Under the pieces are notes generated by a model. That model was not told the DNA's origin. It searched no databases and worked only from the letters and a program-made list of their open reading frames with translations. Of a stretch of DNA of 64,000 bases, positions 17,456-26,261 are shown one piece after another; the stretch's first letter is position 1; each line of letters begins with the position of its first letter. A program made the position numbers and the translations under genes. The stretch is from Ferruginibacter sp. (lineage in GTDB: Bacteria; Bacteroidota; Bacteroidia; Chitinophagales; Chitinophagaceae): positions 20,559 through 84,558 of the forward strand of contig JAEUVU010000022.1 of the NCBI GenBank assembly GCA_016786725.1, read 5' to 3'.

Positions 17456-18355
17456 ATGAGTAAAAAGATCCTGGTAATTTATTACACCCAATCAGGCCAG
17501 CTTGAAGATATTCTCAACAATTTTACGGCTCCTTTAGTTGATGCCGGCAATACGGTTGAAAAAGTGCGGGTGCATGTGGCAAAAGACTATCCTTTTCCCT
17601 GGAATGGCAAAGCGTTTTTTTCGGTGATGCCAGATTGTGTACAGAGTGTGCCAACAGAACTGAAACCTTTTGAACTTAAAGAAAGCAAATACGATCTTAT
17701 CATTCTTGGTTACCAGGCATGGTTCCTTTCACCCAGCATCCCGGTTAATTCAATTTTACAGGCACCGGTTGTTCGGTCTGTTTTAAAAGATACACCTGTT
17801 ATTACCATTACCGGCGCCAGGAACATGTGGATCAGTGCCATGCAACGCATTAAAAAAATATTGAAAGAGGCTGGTGCAAAACTGGTGGGCAGTATTGCCT
17901 TGTTCGACAAGCACCACAACTTCATCAGTTTTATTACCATTTTTTACTGGATGTTCAAAGGCAAGAAAGGCAGATGGCTGAATATTTTCCCGATGCCCGG
18001 AGTTTCGGAAGCTGACATTAATAAAACTGCTGACTATGGCAGAACAGTTCAGCAATATATAAACGGTACAGGCTTTGATGGCTTGCAGGATGAGTTCATC
18101 AGGCAAAAAGCCATTGAAGTAAAGTATAATTTAATGTTCATCGAAAACAAGGCCAGTAAGATATTTGCTGTTTGGGCCAGGATCATTTCAAAAAAGAAAA
18201 AAAAAGATGCCTGGCTTGCTGCATTCAAATATTATCTTTTAATTGCACTGTTTATAGCGGCACCAATTATACTAACTGTAGATTTTATTTTCTTCAAGCC
18301 TTTTTTGGGCGCACGTATTAAAAGACAAAAAGAACTTTATTCAGGCGTAAATTAA
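17456..18355 (+). CDS. darA: Dialkylresorcinol condensing/aromatising enzyme DarA
   Basis: The N-terminal flavodoxin-like signature ILVIYYTQSGQLEDILNNF (residues 4-22), PFPWNGKAFFSVMPDC and LGYQAWFLSPSIPVNS are typical of DarA-type proteins of flexirubin clusters. A C-terminal hydrophobic segment (YYLLIALFIAAPIILTVDF) likely anchors it to the membrane. With DarB it makes the 2,5-dialkylresorcinol half of flexirubin from two beta-keto acyl units; DarA is thought to aromatise the cyclic intermediate. The order darA-darB with a 12-bp gap supports the call. Confidence 0.9.
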   Translation: MSKKILVIYYTQSGQLEDILNNFTAPLVDAGNTVEKVRVHVAKDYPFPWNGKAFFSVMPDCVQSVPTELKPFELKESKYDLIILGYQAWFLSPSIPVNSILQAPVVRSVLKDTPVITITGARNMWISAMQRIKKILKEAGAKLVGSIALFDKHHNFISFITIFYWMFKGKKGRWLNIFPMPGVSEADINKTADYGRTVQQYINGTGFDGLQDEFIRQKAIEVKYNLMFIENKASKIFAVWARIISKKKKKDAWLAAFKYYLLIALFIAAPIILTVDFIFFKPFLGARIKRQKELYSGVN

Positions 18356-18367
18356 TTTATTCAAGAG

Positions 18368-19516
18368 ATGTCATTACAAGAGGTTTTCATTACAAACACT
18401 TCAGCGTTCTTTCCAAACGACCCTGTCAGCAATGATGAGATGGAAGATTACCTTGGTATTATCAACAATGCACCTTCGAGAAGCAAAGCAATTGTGCTGC
18501 GTAATAACGGAATTAAAAACCGGTTTTATGCACTTGACAAAGAAGGCAAGCCAACGCATACCAATGCAGAGATGACAGCGGAAGCGGTAAGGGAATTATT
18601 TAAAGATGATCCGGAAGGAATAAAAAAGATACAGTTGCTAAGCACTGGTACTTCTACTCCTGATCAGTTGATGCCATCGCATGGTGCAATGGTTCATGGA
18701 TATTTGCCAGAAACAAAACCCTTTGAAGTTGTTTCTCCGTCGGGCGTTTGCTGCGCCGGGATGCATGCGTTTAAATATGCTTACCTGGCAACAAAGGCTG
18801 GTGAAGTTACGGATGCGGTTGCAACCGGTTCTGAACGTTTTTCTGTTGCGTTACTTTCAAACAATTTTGAAGACGAAGCAAAACGATTGGCTGCTTTGGT
18901 TGAAGATCCATACATCGGTTTTGAAAAAGAATTTTTGCGCTGGATGTTATCTGATGGTGCTGCGGCATTTCATCTTTCTAATAAAAAGAACGAGAATGGC
19001 CTAAGCTTAAAGGTTGAATGGATAGAAGGTTTTTCTTACGCCAACGAACTGGAGCCCTGCATGTACCAGGGTACCGAAAAGTTAAAAGGTGGCACCATGA
19101 AAAGTTACTATGATTATACACCGCAGGAGATATCAGATCAATCTATCATGAGCATTAAGCAGGATGTAAAATTGTTAAGTAAGAATATTGTGTTGTATGG
19201 TGGTTATGGTGTAAGTGCATCGCTGGCAAAGCATGGTGTTAAATCGAGTGAGATAGATTACTTTTTGCCACACATGAGCAGCAACTTTTTTAAAGATAAA
19301 ATTTACCAGCAACTGTTGGCAAACGAAACCGGCATCATGTACGATAAATGGTTTGTAAATCTTGATCGTGTTGGTAACGTAGGTGCGGCATCGGTTTATT
19401 TTATGGTGAACGAATTGTTCCATAGCGGTAAACTTAAGGTTGGCGATAAAATTTATCTGCTGGTTCCGGAAAGTTCACGTTTCTCATATATGTACAGTTT
19501 ACTTACAGTTGTTTAA
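18368..19516 (+). CDS. darB: DarB, ketosynthase III-like cyclase for dialkylresorcinol
   Basis: This KAS III-fold enzyme of 382 residues has the nucleophile region PSGVCCAGMHAF (Cys128 or 129), a histidine in FLPHMSSNFF and an asparagine in RVGNVGAASVYFM, forming the Cys-His-Asn triad. DarB joins two beta-keto fatty acyl units into a cyclohexanedione that DarA aromatises. Its place directly after darA is the usual arrangement in flexirubin producers. Confidence 0.92.
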   Translation: MSLQEVFITNTSAFFPNDPVSNDEMEDYLGIINNAPSRSKAIVLRNNGIKNRFYALDKEGKPTHTNAEMTAEAVRELFKDDPEGIKKIQLLSTGTSTPDQLMPSHGAMVHGYLPETKPFEVVSPSGVCCAGMHAFKYAYLATKAGEVTDAVATGSERFSVALLSNNFEDEAKRLAALVEDPYIGFEKEFLRWMLSDGAAAFHLSNKKNENGLSLKVEWIEGFSYANELEPCMYQGTEKLKGGTMKSYYDYTPQEISDQSIMSIKQDVKLLSKNIVLYGGYGVSASLAKHGVKSSEIDYFLPHMSSNFFKDKIYQQLLANETGIMYDKWFVNLDRVGNVGAASVYFMVNELFHSGKLKVGDKIYLLVPESSRFSYMYSLLTVV

Positions 19517-19568
19517 TCGTTAATTACAACACATTGTAGTAATTTCATCTTTACATCTCAGCTTCATT

Positions 19569-19976
19569 ATGAAAAAAGAAGAAATTCCACAGGACAACGG
19601 GGCTCTCAACAAACTCACCAAAGAAGTGGTGTATGCGGTTGATGGCTCTGGCAAATATTCAACCGAATTAAGCACCGGCTGGGAAGTAAAAACAGAAGCA
19701 CTCGACCTTGCATGGGGAGATATTGAGAAACGCATTGAAGCTGCAAGGCAAAAAGTATTGAACAACGAAGCAAGTCCTATTTTATATTTTTTAGAACTGC
19801 GGTTGATGGACCTGGGCATTCTTGCATCCTACACCGGCTTCTGGAAATGGACCATCAAAAAACATTTAAAGCCCGCAGCCTTTAAAAATTTGCCCGAACA
19901 AAAATTACAGAAATACGCCGATGCATTTAATGTAAGTGTGGAGGAGCTCAAAACAATGAAAGTGCATGACAACTGA
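19569..19976 (+). CDS. Small conserved protein of the flexirubin locus, unknown function
   Basis: This 135-residue soluble protein has no signal or membrane segment. It has a central helical stretch (WGDIEKRIEAARQKVLNNEASPILYFLELRLMD) and a C-terminal part that resembles a small helix-turn-helix (LPEQKLQKYADAFNVSVEELKTM). It overlaps the BtrH-like gene by 11 bp, so the two are probably coupled and may work together. I do not assign a reaction. Confidence 0.65.
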   Translation: MKKEEIPQDNGALNKLTKEVVYAVDGSGKYSTELSTGWEVKTEALDLAWGDIEKRIEAARQKVLNNEASPILYFLELRLMDLGILASYTGFWKWTIKKHLKPAAFKNLPEQKLQKYADAFNVSVEELKTMKVHDN

Positions 19977-20982
19977 TTTTAAACATTTACAGGCGGCGCA
20001 TTGTGAGAATGGTGTTACAACAAATTTGCTAAGAAGTGCCGGTGCAGAGAAGCTGACAGAGCCGCTTGCCTTTGGCATCGGTTCAGGATTGTTTTATGTA
20101 CAGCTTCCTTTTTTGGTCATCAATAACGGACCAGCCATTGCTTTCAGAACCATGCCAGGCCTCATCTTTAAAAGAACCTGCAATGCACTGGATATTCCGG
20201 TCTTCCGTAAAAAATTTTCATCGCAGGAAGCCGGAAAAAGATATTTAGATGAATGTTTGGCCAAAGGTCAGCCGGTTGGTGCACAGGTAGGCGTTTATTA
20301 TCTTACTTATTTTCCCAAGGAATACCGTTTCCATTTCAACGCTCACAACATGATCATTTTTGGTAAAGAAGATGATCGTTATTTGATAAGCGACCCCGTG
20401 ATGGAAACACCCACTTCTTTAACTGATTACGAATTGCAAAGGGTACGTTTTGCAAAAGGCCCTTTCGCCCCACGTGGACAGATCTATTATCCCAAAGAAA
20501 AAAGAATTGTTACGGATGAGCAAATGGCAAAGGCTATTGTGAAAGGCATCAAAAGAAATGTGAACCACATGATACGCATACCGGGCAGCATTGCCGGCGT
20601 AAAAGGCATTGCAGGTACCGGTAAAAAAATAAAAAAATGGAAAAGCAAACTCGGCGATGAAAAAGCCGGTTTGTATTTAGCACAATTAGTGCGTATGCAG
20701 GAAGAGATTGGTACCGGAGGTGGTGGCTTCCGTTATATCTACGGCGCTTTTTTACAGGAAGCACATGCGTACGTTCCAAAAGATGAGTTGATAGACATTT
20801 CAAAAATATTTACCGAAGCCGGTGATAAATGGCGCATTGCTGCTGTACAGGCTGCAGGTATTTACAAAGGCCGCATCGGCAGCCAGGCCGATTATGATGT
20901 GATGGGAGATTACCTCATCGAAATTTCGGAGATAGAAACAAAAGCATTTAAGGCATTGAGCAAAATAAAATGGAACTCATGA
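19966..20982 (+). CDS. BtrH N-terminal domain protein (putative acyltransferase from ACP)
   Basis: The start HLQAAHCENGVTTNLLRSAGA (Cys about residue 14) and the central HFNAHNMIIFGKEDDRYLISDP match the BtrH N-terminal domain, a papain-like Cys-His fold. BtrH in butirosin synthesis moves an acyl chain from an ACP to an amino group. The C-terminal part resembles DUF4872. In this locus it could transfer an acyl group from an ACP to a resorcinol or other acceptor (inference). Coupled to genes on both sides by overlaps of 11 and 4 bp. Confidence 0.8.
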   Translation: MTTDFKHLQAAHCENGVTTNLLRSAGAEKLTEPLAFGIGSGLFYVQLPFLVINNGPAIAFRTMPGLIFKRTCNALDIPVFRKKFSSQEAGKRYLDECLAKGQPVGAQVGVYYLTYFPKEYRFHFNAHNMIIFGKEDDRYLISDPVMETPTSLTDYELQRVRFAKGPFAPRGQIYYPKEKRIVTDEQMAKAIVKGIKRNVNHMIRIPGSIAGVKGIAGTGKKIKKWKSKLGDEKAGLYLAQLVRMQEEIGTGGGGFRYIYGAFLQEAHAYVPKDELIDISKIFTEAGDKWRIAAVQAAGIYKGRIGSQADYDVMGDYLIEISEIETKAFKALSKIKWNS

Positions 20983-21725
20983 GCAATGCCGCTGTGCTTA
21001 TAAAAGACCTTGGGTTTACCTATCCCCGCCAATCAACTTCCTGTTTTACCAATTTAAATTTAGAAGTAGCCGAAGGCGAACGCTTTGGTTTATTTGGCCC
21101 CAATGGCGCCGGCAAAACTACGCTCATGAATTGCATGACTGGTTTGCTTAAATACCAGCAAGGCAGCATCCAGTTGCTCGGTAATGAAATTGCCCATCAA
21201 AAAAAATCAGTGAACAAACTATTTGGTTTTGTACCGCAGGATTTTTCTTTTTACCAGGAATTAAGTCCTGTTGAGAACCTGGCCTTCTTCGGCGCCTGGA
21301 GCGGTTTGCAAAAATCTGAAATAAAAAACAAGACCGAAGAGTTACTGGAAGTAATGAGCCTTACTGAGGTTAGAAATAAAAAAGTTGAAAAATTTTCCGG
21401 CGGTATGAAACGTCGTGTAAATCTCGCTATCGGCGTAATTCACAATCCACGTATTTTATTTTTAGATGAACCTACTGTTGGTGTTGATGTACATACCCGC
21501 CATGCCATCATCACTTATCTTAAAAAAATAAATGAAGAAGGCACAACGCTTATCTACACATCGCATCAATTAAGCGAAGCCGAAGATCTTTGCAATAAAG
21601 TTGCGCTGATTGATGACGGAAAAATAATTGCCCACGATACCTTGGAGCAACTGCTGATAGATCATCAAGAAGACGGACTGGAAGGTTTGTTCATTAATTT
21701 AACCGGTCATTCTTACCGAAACTAA
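20979..21725 (+). CDS. ABC transporter ATP-binding protein
   Basis: Walker A GPNGAGKTT (residues 40-48), Q-loop FVPQDFSF, signature FSGGMKRR, Walker B ILFLDEPTVGVD and the switch histidine in TSHQLSEAEDL are intact. The ATG at 20979 forms an ATGA overlap with the BtrH-like stop and is preferred over 20970. It should energise the permease that follows and export a product of the locus. Confidence 0.93.
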   Translation: MSNAAVLIKDLGFTYPRQSTSCFTNLNLEVAEGERFGLFGPNGAGKTTLMNCMTGLLKYQQGSIQLLGNEIAHQKKSVNKLFGFVPQDFSFYQELSPVENLAFFGAWSGLQKSEIKNKTEELLEVMSLTEVRNKKVEKFSGGMKRRVNLAIGVIHNPRILFLDEPTVGVDVHTRHAIITYLKKINEEGTTLIYTSHQLSEAEDLCNKVALIDDGKIIAHDTLEQLLIDHQEDGLEGLFINLTGHSYRN

Positions 21726-21726
21726 C

Positions 21727-23010
21727 ATGTTTAAACTCTGGAGCACCATATCAAAAGATTTCCGCATTCTCACCCGGGATAAACTGGGGCTGATCTTCAT
21801 GTTTGTGATGCCTATCGTGCTGGCTGTTGTAATTACTGCCGTGCAAAACAGCACTTTTGAAATGCTGAACACCAACACGGTACCCATGCTCATCTGCAAT
21901 CGTGATACCGGCGATGCCGGCAAACAAATGCAAACGGCTATCGAAAAAGTGGGCATGTTCAAGTTAACGCAGGTTACGCCAAACGTTACAGATAAAGAGA
22001 TATCTGAAAGAATGCATGCAAAAGATGCAGTCATCGCCATCGTCATCCCTACAGACTTCACACAAAAGCTCCAATCAAAAGCGGATGCCACTGCGAAAAA
22101 AGCGTTGAAGGATTTTGGTATGTCAACAACGGATAGTTTGGTTACAGATACCAGCAGTGTGCAACCAATCACTTTGTTGTATCATCCTGTTTTACAGGAG
22201 TCGTTTCGCCATTCAATCAATGGGGCATTGCGTAGCTCACTGCAGGTCGTTCAAAACAAAGAAGTATTAAAGAGCCTTTATTTTGCTTTGAACGAAAAAA
22301 CAATGCCCGATAGTTTTGAAAATGAAATCATCGGCAACCAGGTTGCTATTAATGAAGTTCCGGTTTCAAGAGATGGCAGCCGTAACATTCCCAATGCATC
22401 GCAACACAACGTACCGGCCTGGACGGTTTTTGCCATGTTCTTCATTGTAATTTCTTTAGGAGGAAGCGTTGTGAGGGAAAAACTCAATGGTAGTTTTGTA
22501 AGATTAAAAACGCTTCCAACAAATTATCTCATTGCCTTAATCTCCAAACAACTCACTTATCTTTTTATAACCTGCATACAGGCTCTGGTAGTTTTCTCCA
22601 TGGGTATCTGGCTTTTTCCATCCATGGGTTTGCCCAAATTAAATTTACCAGCCGATATTTTAGGCGTCGTAATCGTTACACTCATCTGCGGCTGGTGTGC
22701 CGTTAGCTACGCCATCATGATCGGTGTGCTTGCAAAAACACAGGAGCAATCCAATGGCATCGGCGCCGTGTCAATCGTATTAATGGCGGCCGTCGGCGGT
22801 TTACTCGTTCCCAGTTTTGCCATGCCCGAATCTTTCCAGTTCATTATGAAGCTTTCGCCGCTGCACTGGTGTTTGGAAGCCTATTATGGTTTATTTTTGG
22901 AAGGCGGAAAACTAAAAGATGTTATCCTAAATATAATACCTTTACTGGGTATCAGTTTTGCAATACAACTGATCACTTTGTACAGTTTAAAAAGAAAAAA
23001 CCTGATCTAA
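21727..23010 (+). CDS. ABC-2 type transporter permease
   Basis: An N-terminal helix (LIFMFVMPIVLAVVI), a large extracytoplasmic domain (about 40-230) and a C-terminal set of five helices (starting FAMFFIVISLGGSVVREKLNG) are the layout of DrrB/YhiH-type ABC-2 permeases. It follows the ATPase by one base, so the two form an exporter. The substrate may be the dialkylresorcinol, flexirubin or a lipid precursor. Confidence 0.92.
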   Translation: MFKLWSTISKDFRILTRDKLGLIFMFVMPIVLAVVITAVQNSTFEMLNTNTVPMLICNRDTGDAGKQMQTAIEKVGMFKLTQVTPNVTDKEISERMHAKDAVIAIVIPTDFTQKLQSKADATAKKALKDFGMSTTDSLVTDTSSVQPITLLYHPVLQESFRHSINGALRSSLQVVQNKEVLKSLYFALNEKTMPDSFENEIIGNQVAINEVPVSRDGSRNIPNASQHNVPAWTVFAMFFIVISLGGSVVREKLNGSFVRLKTLPTNYLIALISKQLTYLFITCIQALVVFSMGIWLFPSMGLPKLNLPADILGVVIVTLICGWCAVSYAIMIGVLAKTQEQSNGIGAVSIVLMAAVGGLLVPSFAMPESFQFIMKLSPLHWCLEAYYGLFLEGGKLKDVILNIIPLLGISFAIQLITLYSLKRKNLI

Positions 23011-23017
23011 AATAATT

Positions 23018-23281
23018 ATGGAAACAGCAGAACTTAAAGAGCAGCTTAAAAAGCAGGTTGTAGAATTTTTGAATCTTTCTACGGTAAACCCGGCAGATAT
23101 AAAAGATGATGAACCTTTGTTTGGCGAAGGTCTGGGACTTGATTCTATTGATTCAATAGAGCTGATTGTTTTACTGGGCAGGGAATACGGTGTTGATATT
23201 AAAGATCCCAAAGAAGGACGCAAGATCCTAACAAGCATTAATACCATGGCTGCTTACATCGAGGAACATCGTACAAAATAA
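23018..23281 (+). CDS. Acyl carrier protein (first of three)
   Basis: The motif GLGLDSIDSIELIVLL puts the phosphopantetheine attachment at Ser43 of an 87-residue ACP. It closely resembles the ACP at 32646 (same GEGLGLDSID context), which also sits next to a KS and a KS-like gene. The holo form would be made by the AcpS at 50116. It probably carries the growing chain for the KS pair that follows. Confidence 0.93.
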   Translation: METAELKEQLKKQVVEFLNLSTVNPADIKDDEPLFGEGLGLDSIDSIELIVLLGREYGVDIKDPKEGRKILTSINTMAAYIEEHRTK

Positions 23282-23289
23282 GTCAAAAA

Positions 23290-23355
23290 TCAAAAGTAAA
23301 AATTTAAAATAACCTCTCACTTTCGTATGGTTCGTTTTTGAATTTTTACTTTTGA
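23290..23355. repeat. Intercistronic inverted repeat (AT-rich type)
   Basis: TCAAAAGTAAAAATT (23290-23304) and its exact complement AATTTTTACTTTTGA (23341-23355) flank a 36-nt loop between the ACP and KS genes. The same word family recurs at 40989-41055. Confidence 0.8.
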
Positions 23356-23365
23356 ATTATTAAAT

Positions 23366-24556
23366 ATGAGCAGAATTTTCATAACAGGCATGGGCATCGT
23401 AAGTGCTGTCGGAAATTCTGTAGCAGCAAATCATGAAGCGCTTAAAGCCAATACCTGCGGCATTCAATACAAGCTCGATCTCTTTCCATCAAAATATGCA
23501 GGGCTTTTACCTTTTGGCCTGGTTGCATTGAGCAATGAAGAATTGCTGAAAGCTTTAAAGGTAACAGAGTCCGGTGTAACCCGTACCAGCCTTCTTGGTT
23601 TATATGCATTGAATGAAGCGCTTGCTGATAGCAAAATTTCTACAGAAGAAATTCAATCATTTGACACAGCCTTGATCGGCGCAAACACTGTTGGCGGCAT
23701 GTGTTTAACCGATGAATTGTACAACGATGCGAATGCAAAAACGGATGGTTCTGATTATCTCGGTTCTTATGACTGTGCTTCGGTAAATCTTTTCCTGCAA
23801 AGGCATCTAAAAATAAACGGCGTCATCAACACCATTAACACGGCATGTTCTTCTTCAGCCAATGCCATTATGTACGGTGCTATGCTGATGAATAACGGTT
23901 ACGCAAGAAGGGCGATTGTTGGCGGTACTGATAGCCTTGCAAAATTTACCATCAATGGTTTTAATTCGTTGCATATTTTATCCAATGAAATCTGCACTCC
24001 TTTTGATGAAGGCAGAAAGGGTTTGAATTTAGGTGAAGGCGCCGCCTGGTTGATCCTGGAAAAAGAAGAAGATATCAAAGGCAAAAATGTGTATGCTGAG
24101 TTAACCGGCTACAGCAATGCAAACGATGCTTATCACCCTTCTTCATTATCAGATGAAGGCGATGGGCCGTTTCTTTCCATGCAGGGCGCATTAAAACTTG
24201 CAAAGCTTACTCCCGATAAAATTGATTTCATCAATGCACATGGTACCGGCACCGAAAACAATGATGAAGTGGAAAGCCGTGCTATGATTCGTTTGTTCGG
24301 CAAACCTCCTGCTTTTGCTTCTACCAAGGGAAATGTTGGTCATACCTTAGGAGCAGCAGGTGCTATTGAAGCAGTCTATAGCATTTTAAGTTTGCAGCAC
24401 CAGGAAGTGTATGCAAATCTTCATTTTAAAAATACCATTCCTTCAACAGGATTAACACCTGTTGAGTGGTATACAAAAATGCCGGTGAATCATGTAATGA
24501 GTAACTCTTTCGGTTTCGGCGGTAATTGTTCATCCTTAATTTTTTCAAAAGTCTGA
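23366..24556 (+). CDS. Beta-ketoacyl-ACP synthase (FabF-like KS), cassette 1
   Basis: A complete KAS II-type enzyme: nucleophile Cys161 in NTACSSSANAI, histidine in NAHGTGTENND, and the lysine and second histidine in STKGNVGHTLGAAG. It performs decarboxylative condensation of malonyl-ACP with an acyl chain. The next gene is a catalytically inactive KS-like protein one base away, so the two probably form a KS/chain-length-factor heterodimer. A closely similar trio lies at 30283-32909. Confidence 0.92.
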   Translation: MSRIFITGMGIVSAVGNSVAANHEALKANTCGIQYKLDLFPSKYAGLLPFGLVALSNEELLKALKVTESGVTRTSLLGLYALNEALADSKISTEEIQSFDTALIGANTVGGMCLTDELYNDANAKTDGSDYLGSYDCASVNLFLQRHLKINGVINTINTACSSSANAIMYGAMLMNNGYARRAIVGGTDSLAKFTINGFNSLHILSNEICTPFDEGRKGLNLGEGAAWLILEKEEDIKGKNVYAELTGYSNANDAYHPSSLSDEGDGPFLSMQGALKLAKLTPDKIDFINAHGTGTENNDEVESRAMIRLFGKPPAFASTKGNVGHTLGAAGAIEAVYSILSLQHQEVYANLHFKNTIPSTGLTPVEWYTKMPVNHVMSNSFGFGGNCSSLIFSKV

Positions 24557-24557
24557 T

Positions 24558-25595
24558 ATGTATATCCATCAAACATATTGCATATCGGCTCAGCAGGATC
24601 TTTTGCAGGATGATATTGAGCAAATCAATGAACCGATTGATAAAAAATTACTGGCCATCGAACCCTCCTATGAAAAGATACCCCCTGGCATTTTACGCAG
24701 AATGGGTAAATCTATACGAATGGGTGTTGGTGCTGCATTACCGTTGATCAGCGAAACAAAAGTTGATGGAATTATCCTCGGCTCTGCTAACGCAGGCATG
24801 GATGACTGTGTAAAATTCCTGAACCAAATGGTTCAGTATGAAGAAGGCCAGCTTACACCGGGCAGCTTTGTACAAAGCACGGGCAATGTTATTGCTGGCC
24901 AGTTAGGATTGATCACAAAGAACAAAGGCTACAATATTACTCATATTCATCTCGGCCTTGCTTTTGAAAATGCTTTGCTGGATGCCATGATGCAACTCAA
25001 TGCCAATGCTTCCAACAGTTATTTGGTTGGCGGTGTAGATGAAATTTCTCCTTTTCATTACAATATTGAAACGCTGGCTGGTTCTTATAAATCAGAAGAT
25101 ATCAGCAATAAAAAATTGTACGAAAGCGATTCACCAGGTTGTGTTGTAGGCGAAGGTGCTACGATGTTCATTGTAAACAATTCTGCAGATGGGGCTATTG
25201 CAAAAGTAAAAGCCATCAGCAGTTTACACAGCAGCGATCTTGATTTGGTTCAGCAACAATTAAAATCATTCCTGCAAAAAAATCTTGCCGAAGGCGAAAC
25301 CATTGATCTTTTTCTTTCAGGAGAAAATGGCGACAACCGAACTTTACCTTTCTATCAAGCAGTGGAAAGCATAGCTGGTGAAGACACTGCAATCGTTCGC
25401 TACAAACATATGACCGGTGATTTTGCTACAGCATCTGCCCTGGGGCTTTGGTATGCCTGCCAGTTCCTGAAAAACCAATCCTTACCTGGCCACATGCTTA
25501 AAAGGCAATCTTCAAAAGCAGCTTTCAGCAATATCCTCATCTACAATAATTTTAAAGGGGTTCAACATAGTTTTGTGCTGGTTTCTGCCAATTAA
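24558..25595 (+). CDS. KS-like protein lacking the catalytic residues (chain-length-factor type), cassette 1
   Basis: The thiolase-fold protein aligns with KS enzymes (QSTGNVIAGQLGL, VGGVDEIS, VVGEGATMF) but has no Cys at the nucleophile position (HIHLGLAFENALLD). The first catalytic histidine region is SGENGDNR and the second reads YKHMTGDFATASALG. It cannot condense by the usual mechanism, so it probably pairs with the KS gene 1 bp upstream to set chain length. It resembles the protein at 30283, including the unusual NGD and KHxxG motifs. Confidence 0.85.
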   Translation: MYIHQTYCISAQQDLLQDDIEQINEPIDKKLLAIEPSYEKIPPGILRRMGKSIRMGVGAALPLISETKVDGIILGSANAGMDDCVKFLNQMVQYEEGQLTPGSFVQSTGNVIAGQLGLITKNKGYNITHIHLGLAFENALLDAMMQLNANASNSYLVGGVDEISPFHYNIETLAGSYKSEDISNKKLYESDSPGCVVGEGATMFIVNNSADGAIAKVKAISSLHSSDLDLVQQQLKSFLQKNLAEGETIDLFLSGENGDNRTLPFYQAVESIAGEDTAIVRYKHMTGDFATASALGLWYACQFLKNQSLPGHMLKRQSSKAAFSNILIYNNFKGVQHSFVLVSAN

Positions 25596-25698
25596 ATCAG
25601 GTATCAAAATGCTTTTTTATTTCGGGCAACATAATAATGTTTTTCGAGGGTAAATATTTTTAGTATTATTGAGCCTGTAAATAACAATTCACTTCACA

Positions 25699-26256
25699 AT
25701 GCAGGTAATCAAAAGTATCCAAAACAGAATTTATGAAGTACGTGGGCAACGGGTAATGCTGGATAAAGATTTGGCTGCTTTGTATGAGGTTCCTACTAAA
25801 TCCCTCAACCTGTCTGTAAAAAGAAACATAGAAAGGTTTCCGCCAGATTTTATGTTTCAGCTTACCAAAGAAGAATACGAAATATTGAGGTTTCAGATTG
25901 AAACCTCAGAGACTAAGACTTCTCCTTTGAGGTTGCAAATTGAAACCTCAAACAGGGGCGGCACAAGATATTTACCGCATGTATTTACAGAACAAGGCGT
26001 AGCAATGCTGAGTGGTGTTATCAAGTCCGGGAAGGCTATTGAAATGAACATTAATATTATGAGAGCTTTTGCTGACATAAGGTGTATTGTATTGCAGCAG
26101 CTTAGCCTGAATGAAAAGTTGAAAGAAATTACCGATAGGTTAAATGAACACGATATACAATTATCCCAGATCTATGATGCTATGGAGAACCTGCTAGATG
26201 AAAAAGCAGCACAGAAAAAATGGGAAGACAGAGAAAGAATTGGTTTTAAAAAATAA
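25699..26256 (+). CDS. ORF6N domain DNA-binding protein
   Basis: The N-terminal ORF6N domain starts IQNRIYEVRGQRVMLDKDLAALYEV and ends with TRYLPHVFTEQGVAMLSGV, followed by a coiled-coil tail (residues about 130-180). An unusual short duplication (FQIETSE then LQIETSN, residues about 66-85) sits between two parts of the domain, coded by imperfectly repeated DNA. ORF6N proteins are common in phages and mobile islands. It stands between two pigment gene blocks and is likely an accessory insertion. Confidence 0.88.
   Translation: MQVIKSIQNRIYEVRGQRVMLDKDLAALYEVPTKSLNLSVKRNIERFPPDFMFQLTKEEYEILRFQIETSETKTSPLRLQIETSNRGGTRYLPHVFTEQGVAMLSGVIKSGKAIEMNINIMRAFADIRCIVLQQLSLNEKLKEITDRLNEHDIQLSQIYDAMENLLDEKAAQKKWEDRERIGFKK
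25886..25952. repeat. Two palindromes inside the ORF6N gene
   Basis: TGAGGTTTC (25886-25894) pairs with GAAACCTCA (25900-25908), and TTTGAGGTT (25926-25934) pairs with AACCTCAAA (25944-25952). The two units are near-copies of each other about 40 bp apart and account for the duplicated peptide. Confidence 0.8.
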
Positions 26257-26261
26257 CAGAC

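Noticed and set aside
19569..21725. A small protein, a BtrH-like enzyme and an ABC exporter as a RiPP system
   Set aside because: The small protein has no core-like Cys, Ser or Thr-rich tail or leader-cleavage motif, and the genes sit inside a darA-darB block; polyketide/lipid roles explain them better.
25699..26256. Prophage remnant around the ORF6N gene
   Set aside because: Only one phage-type gene is present; no integrase, capsid or lysis gene is within the window.
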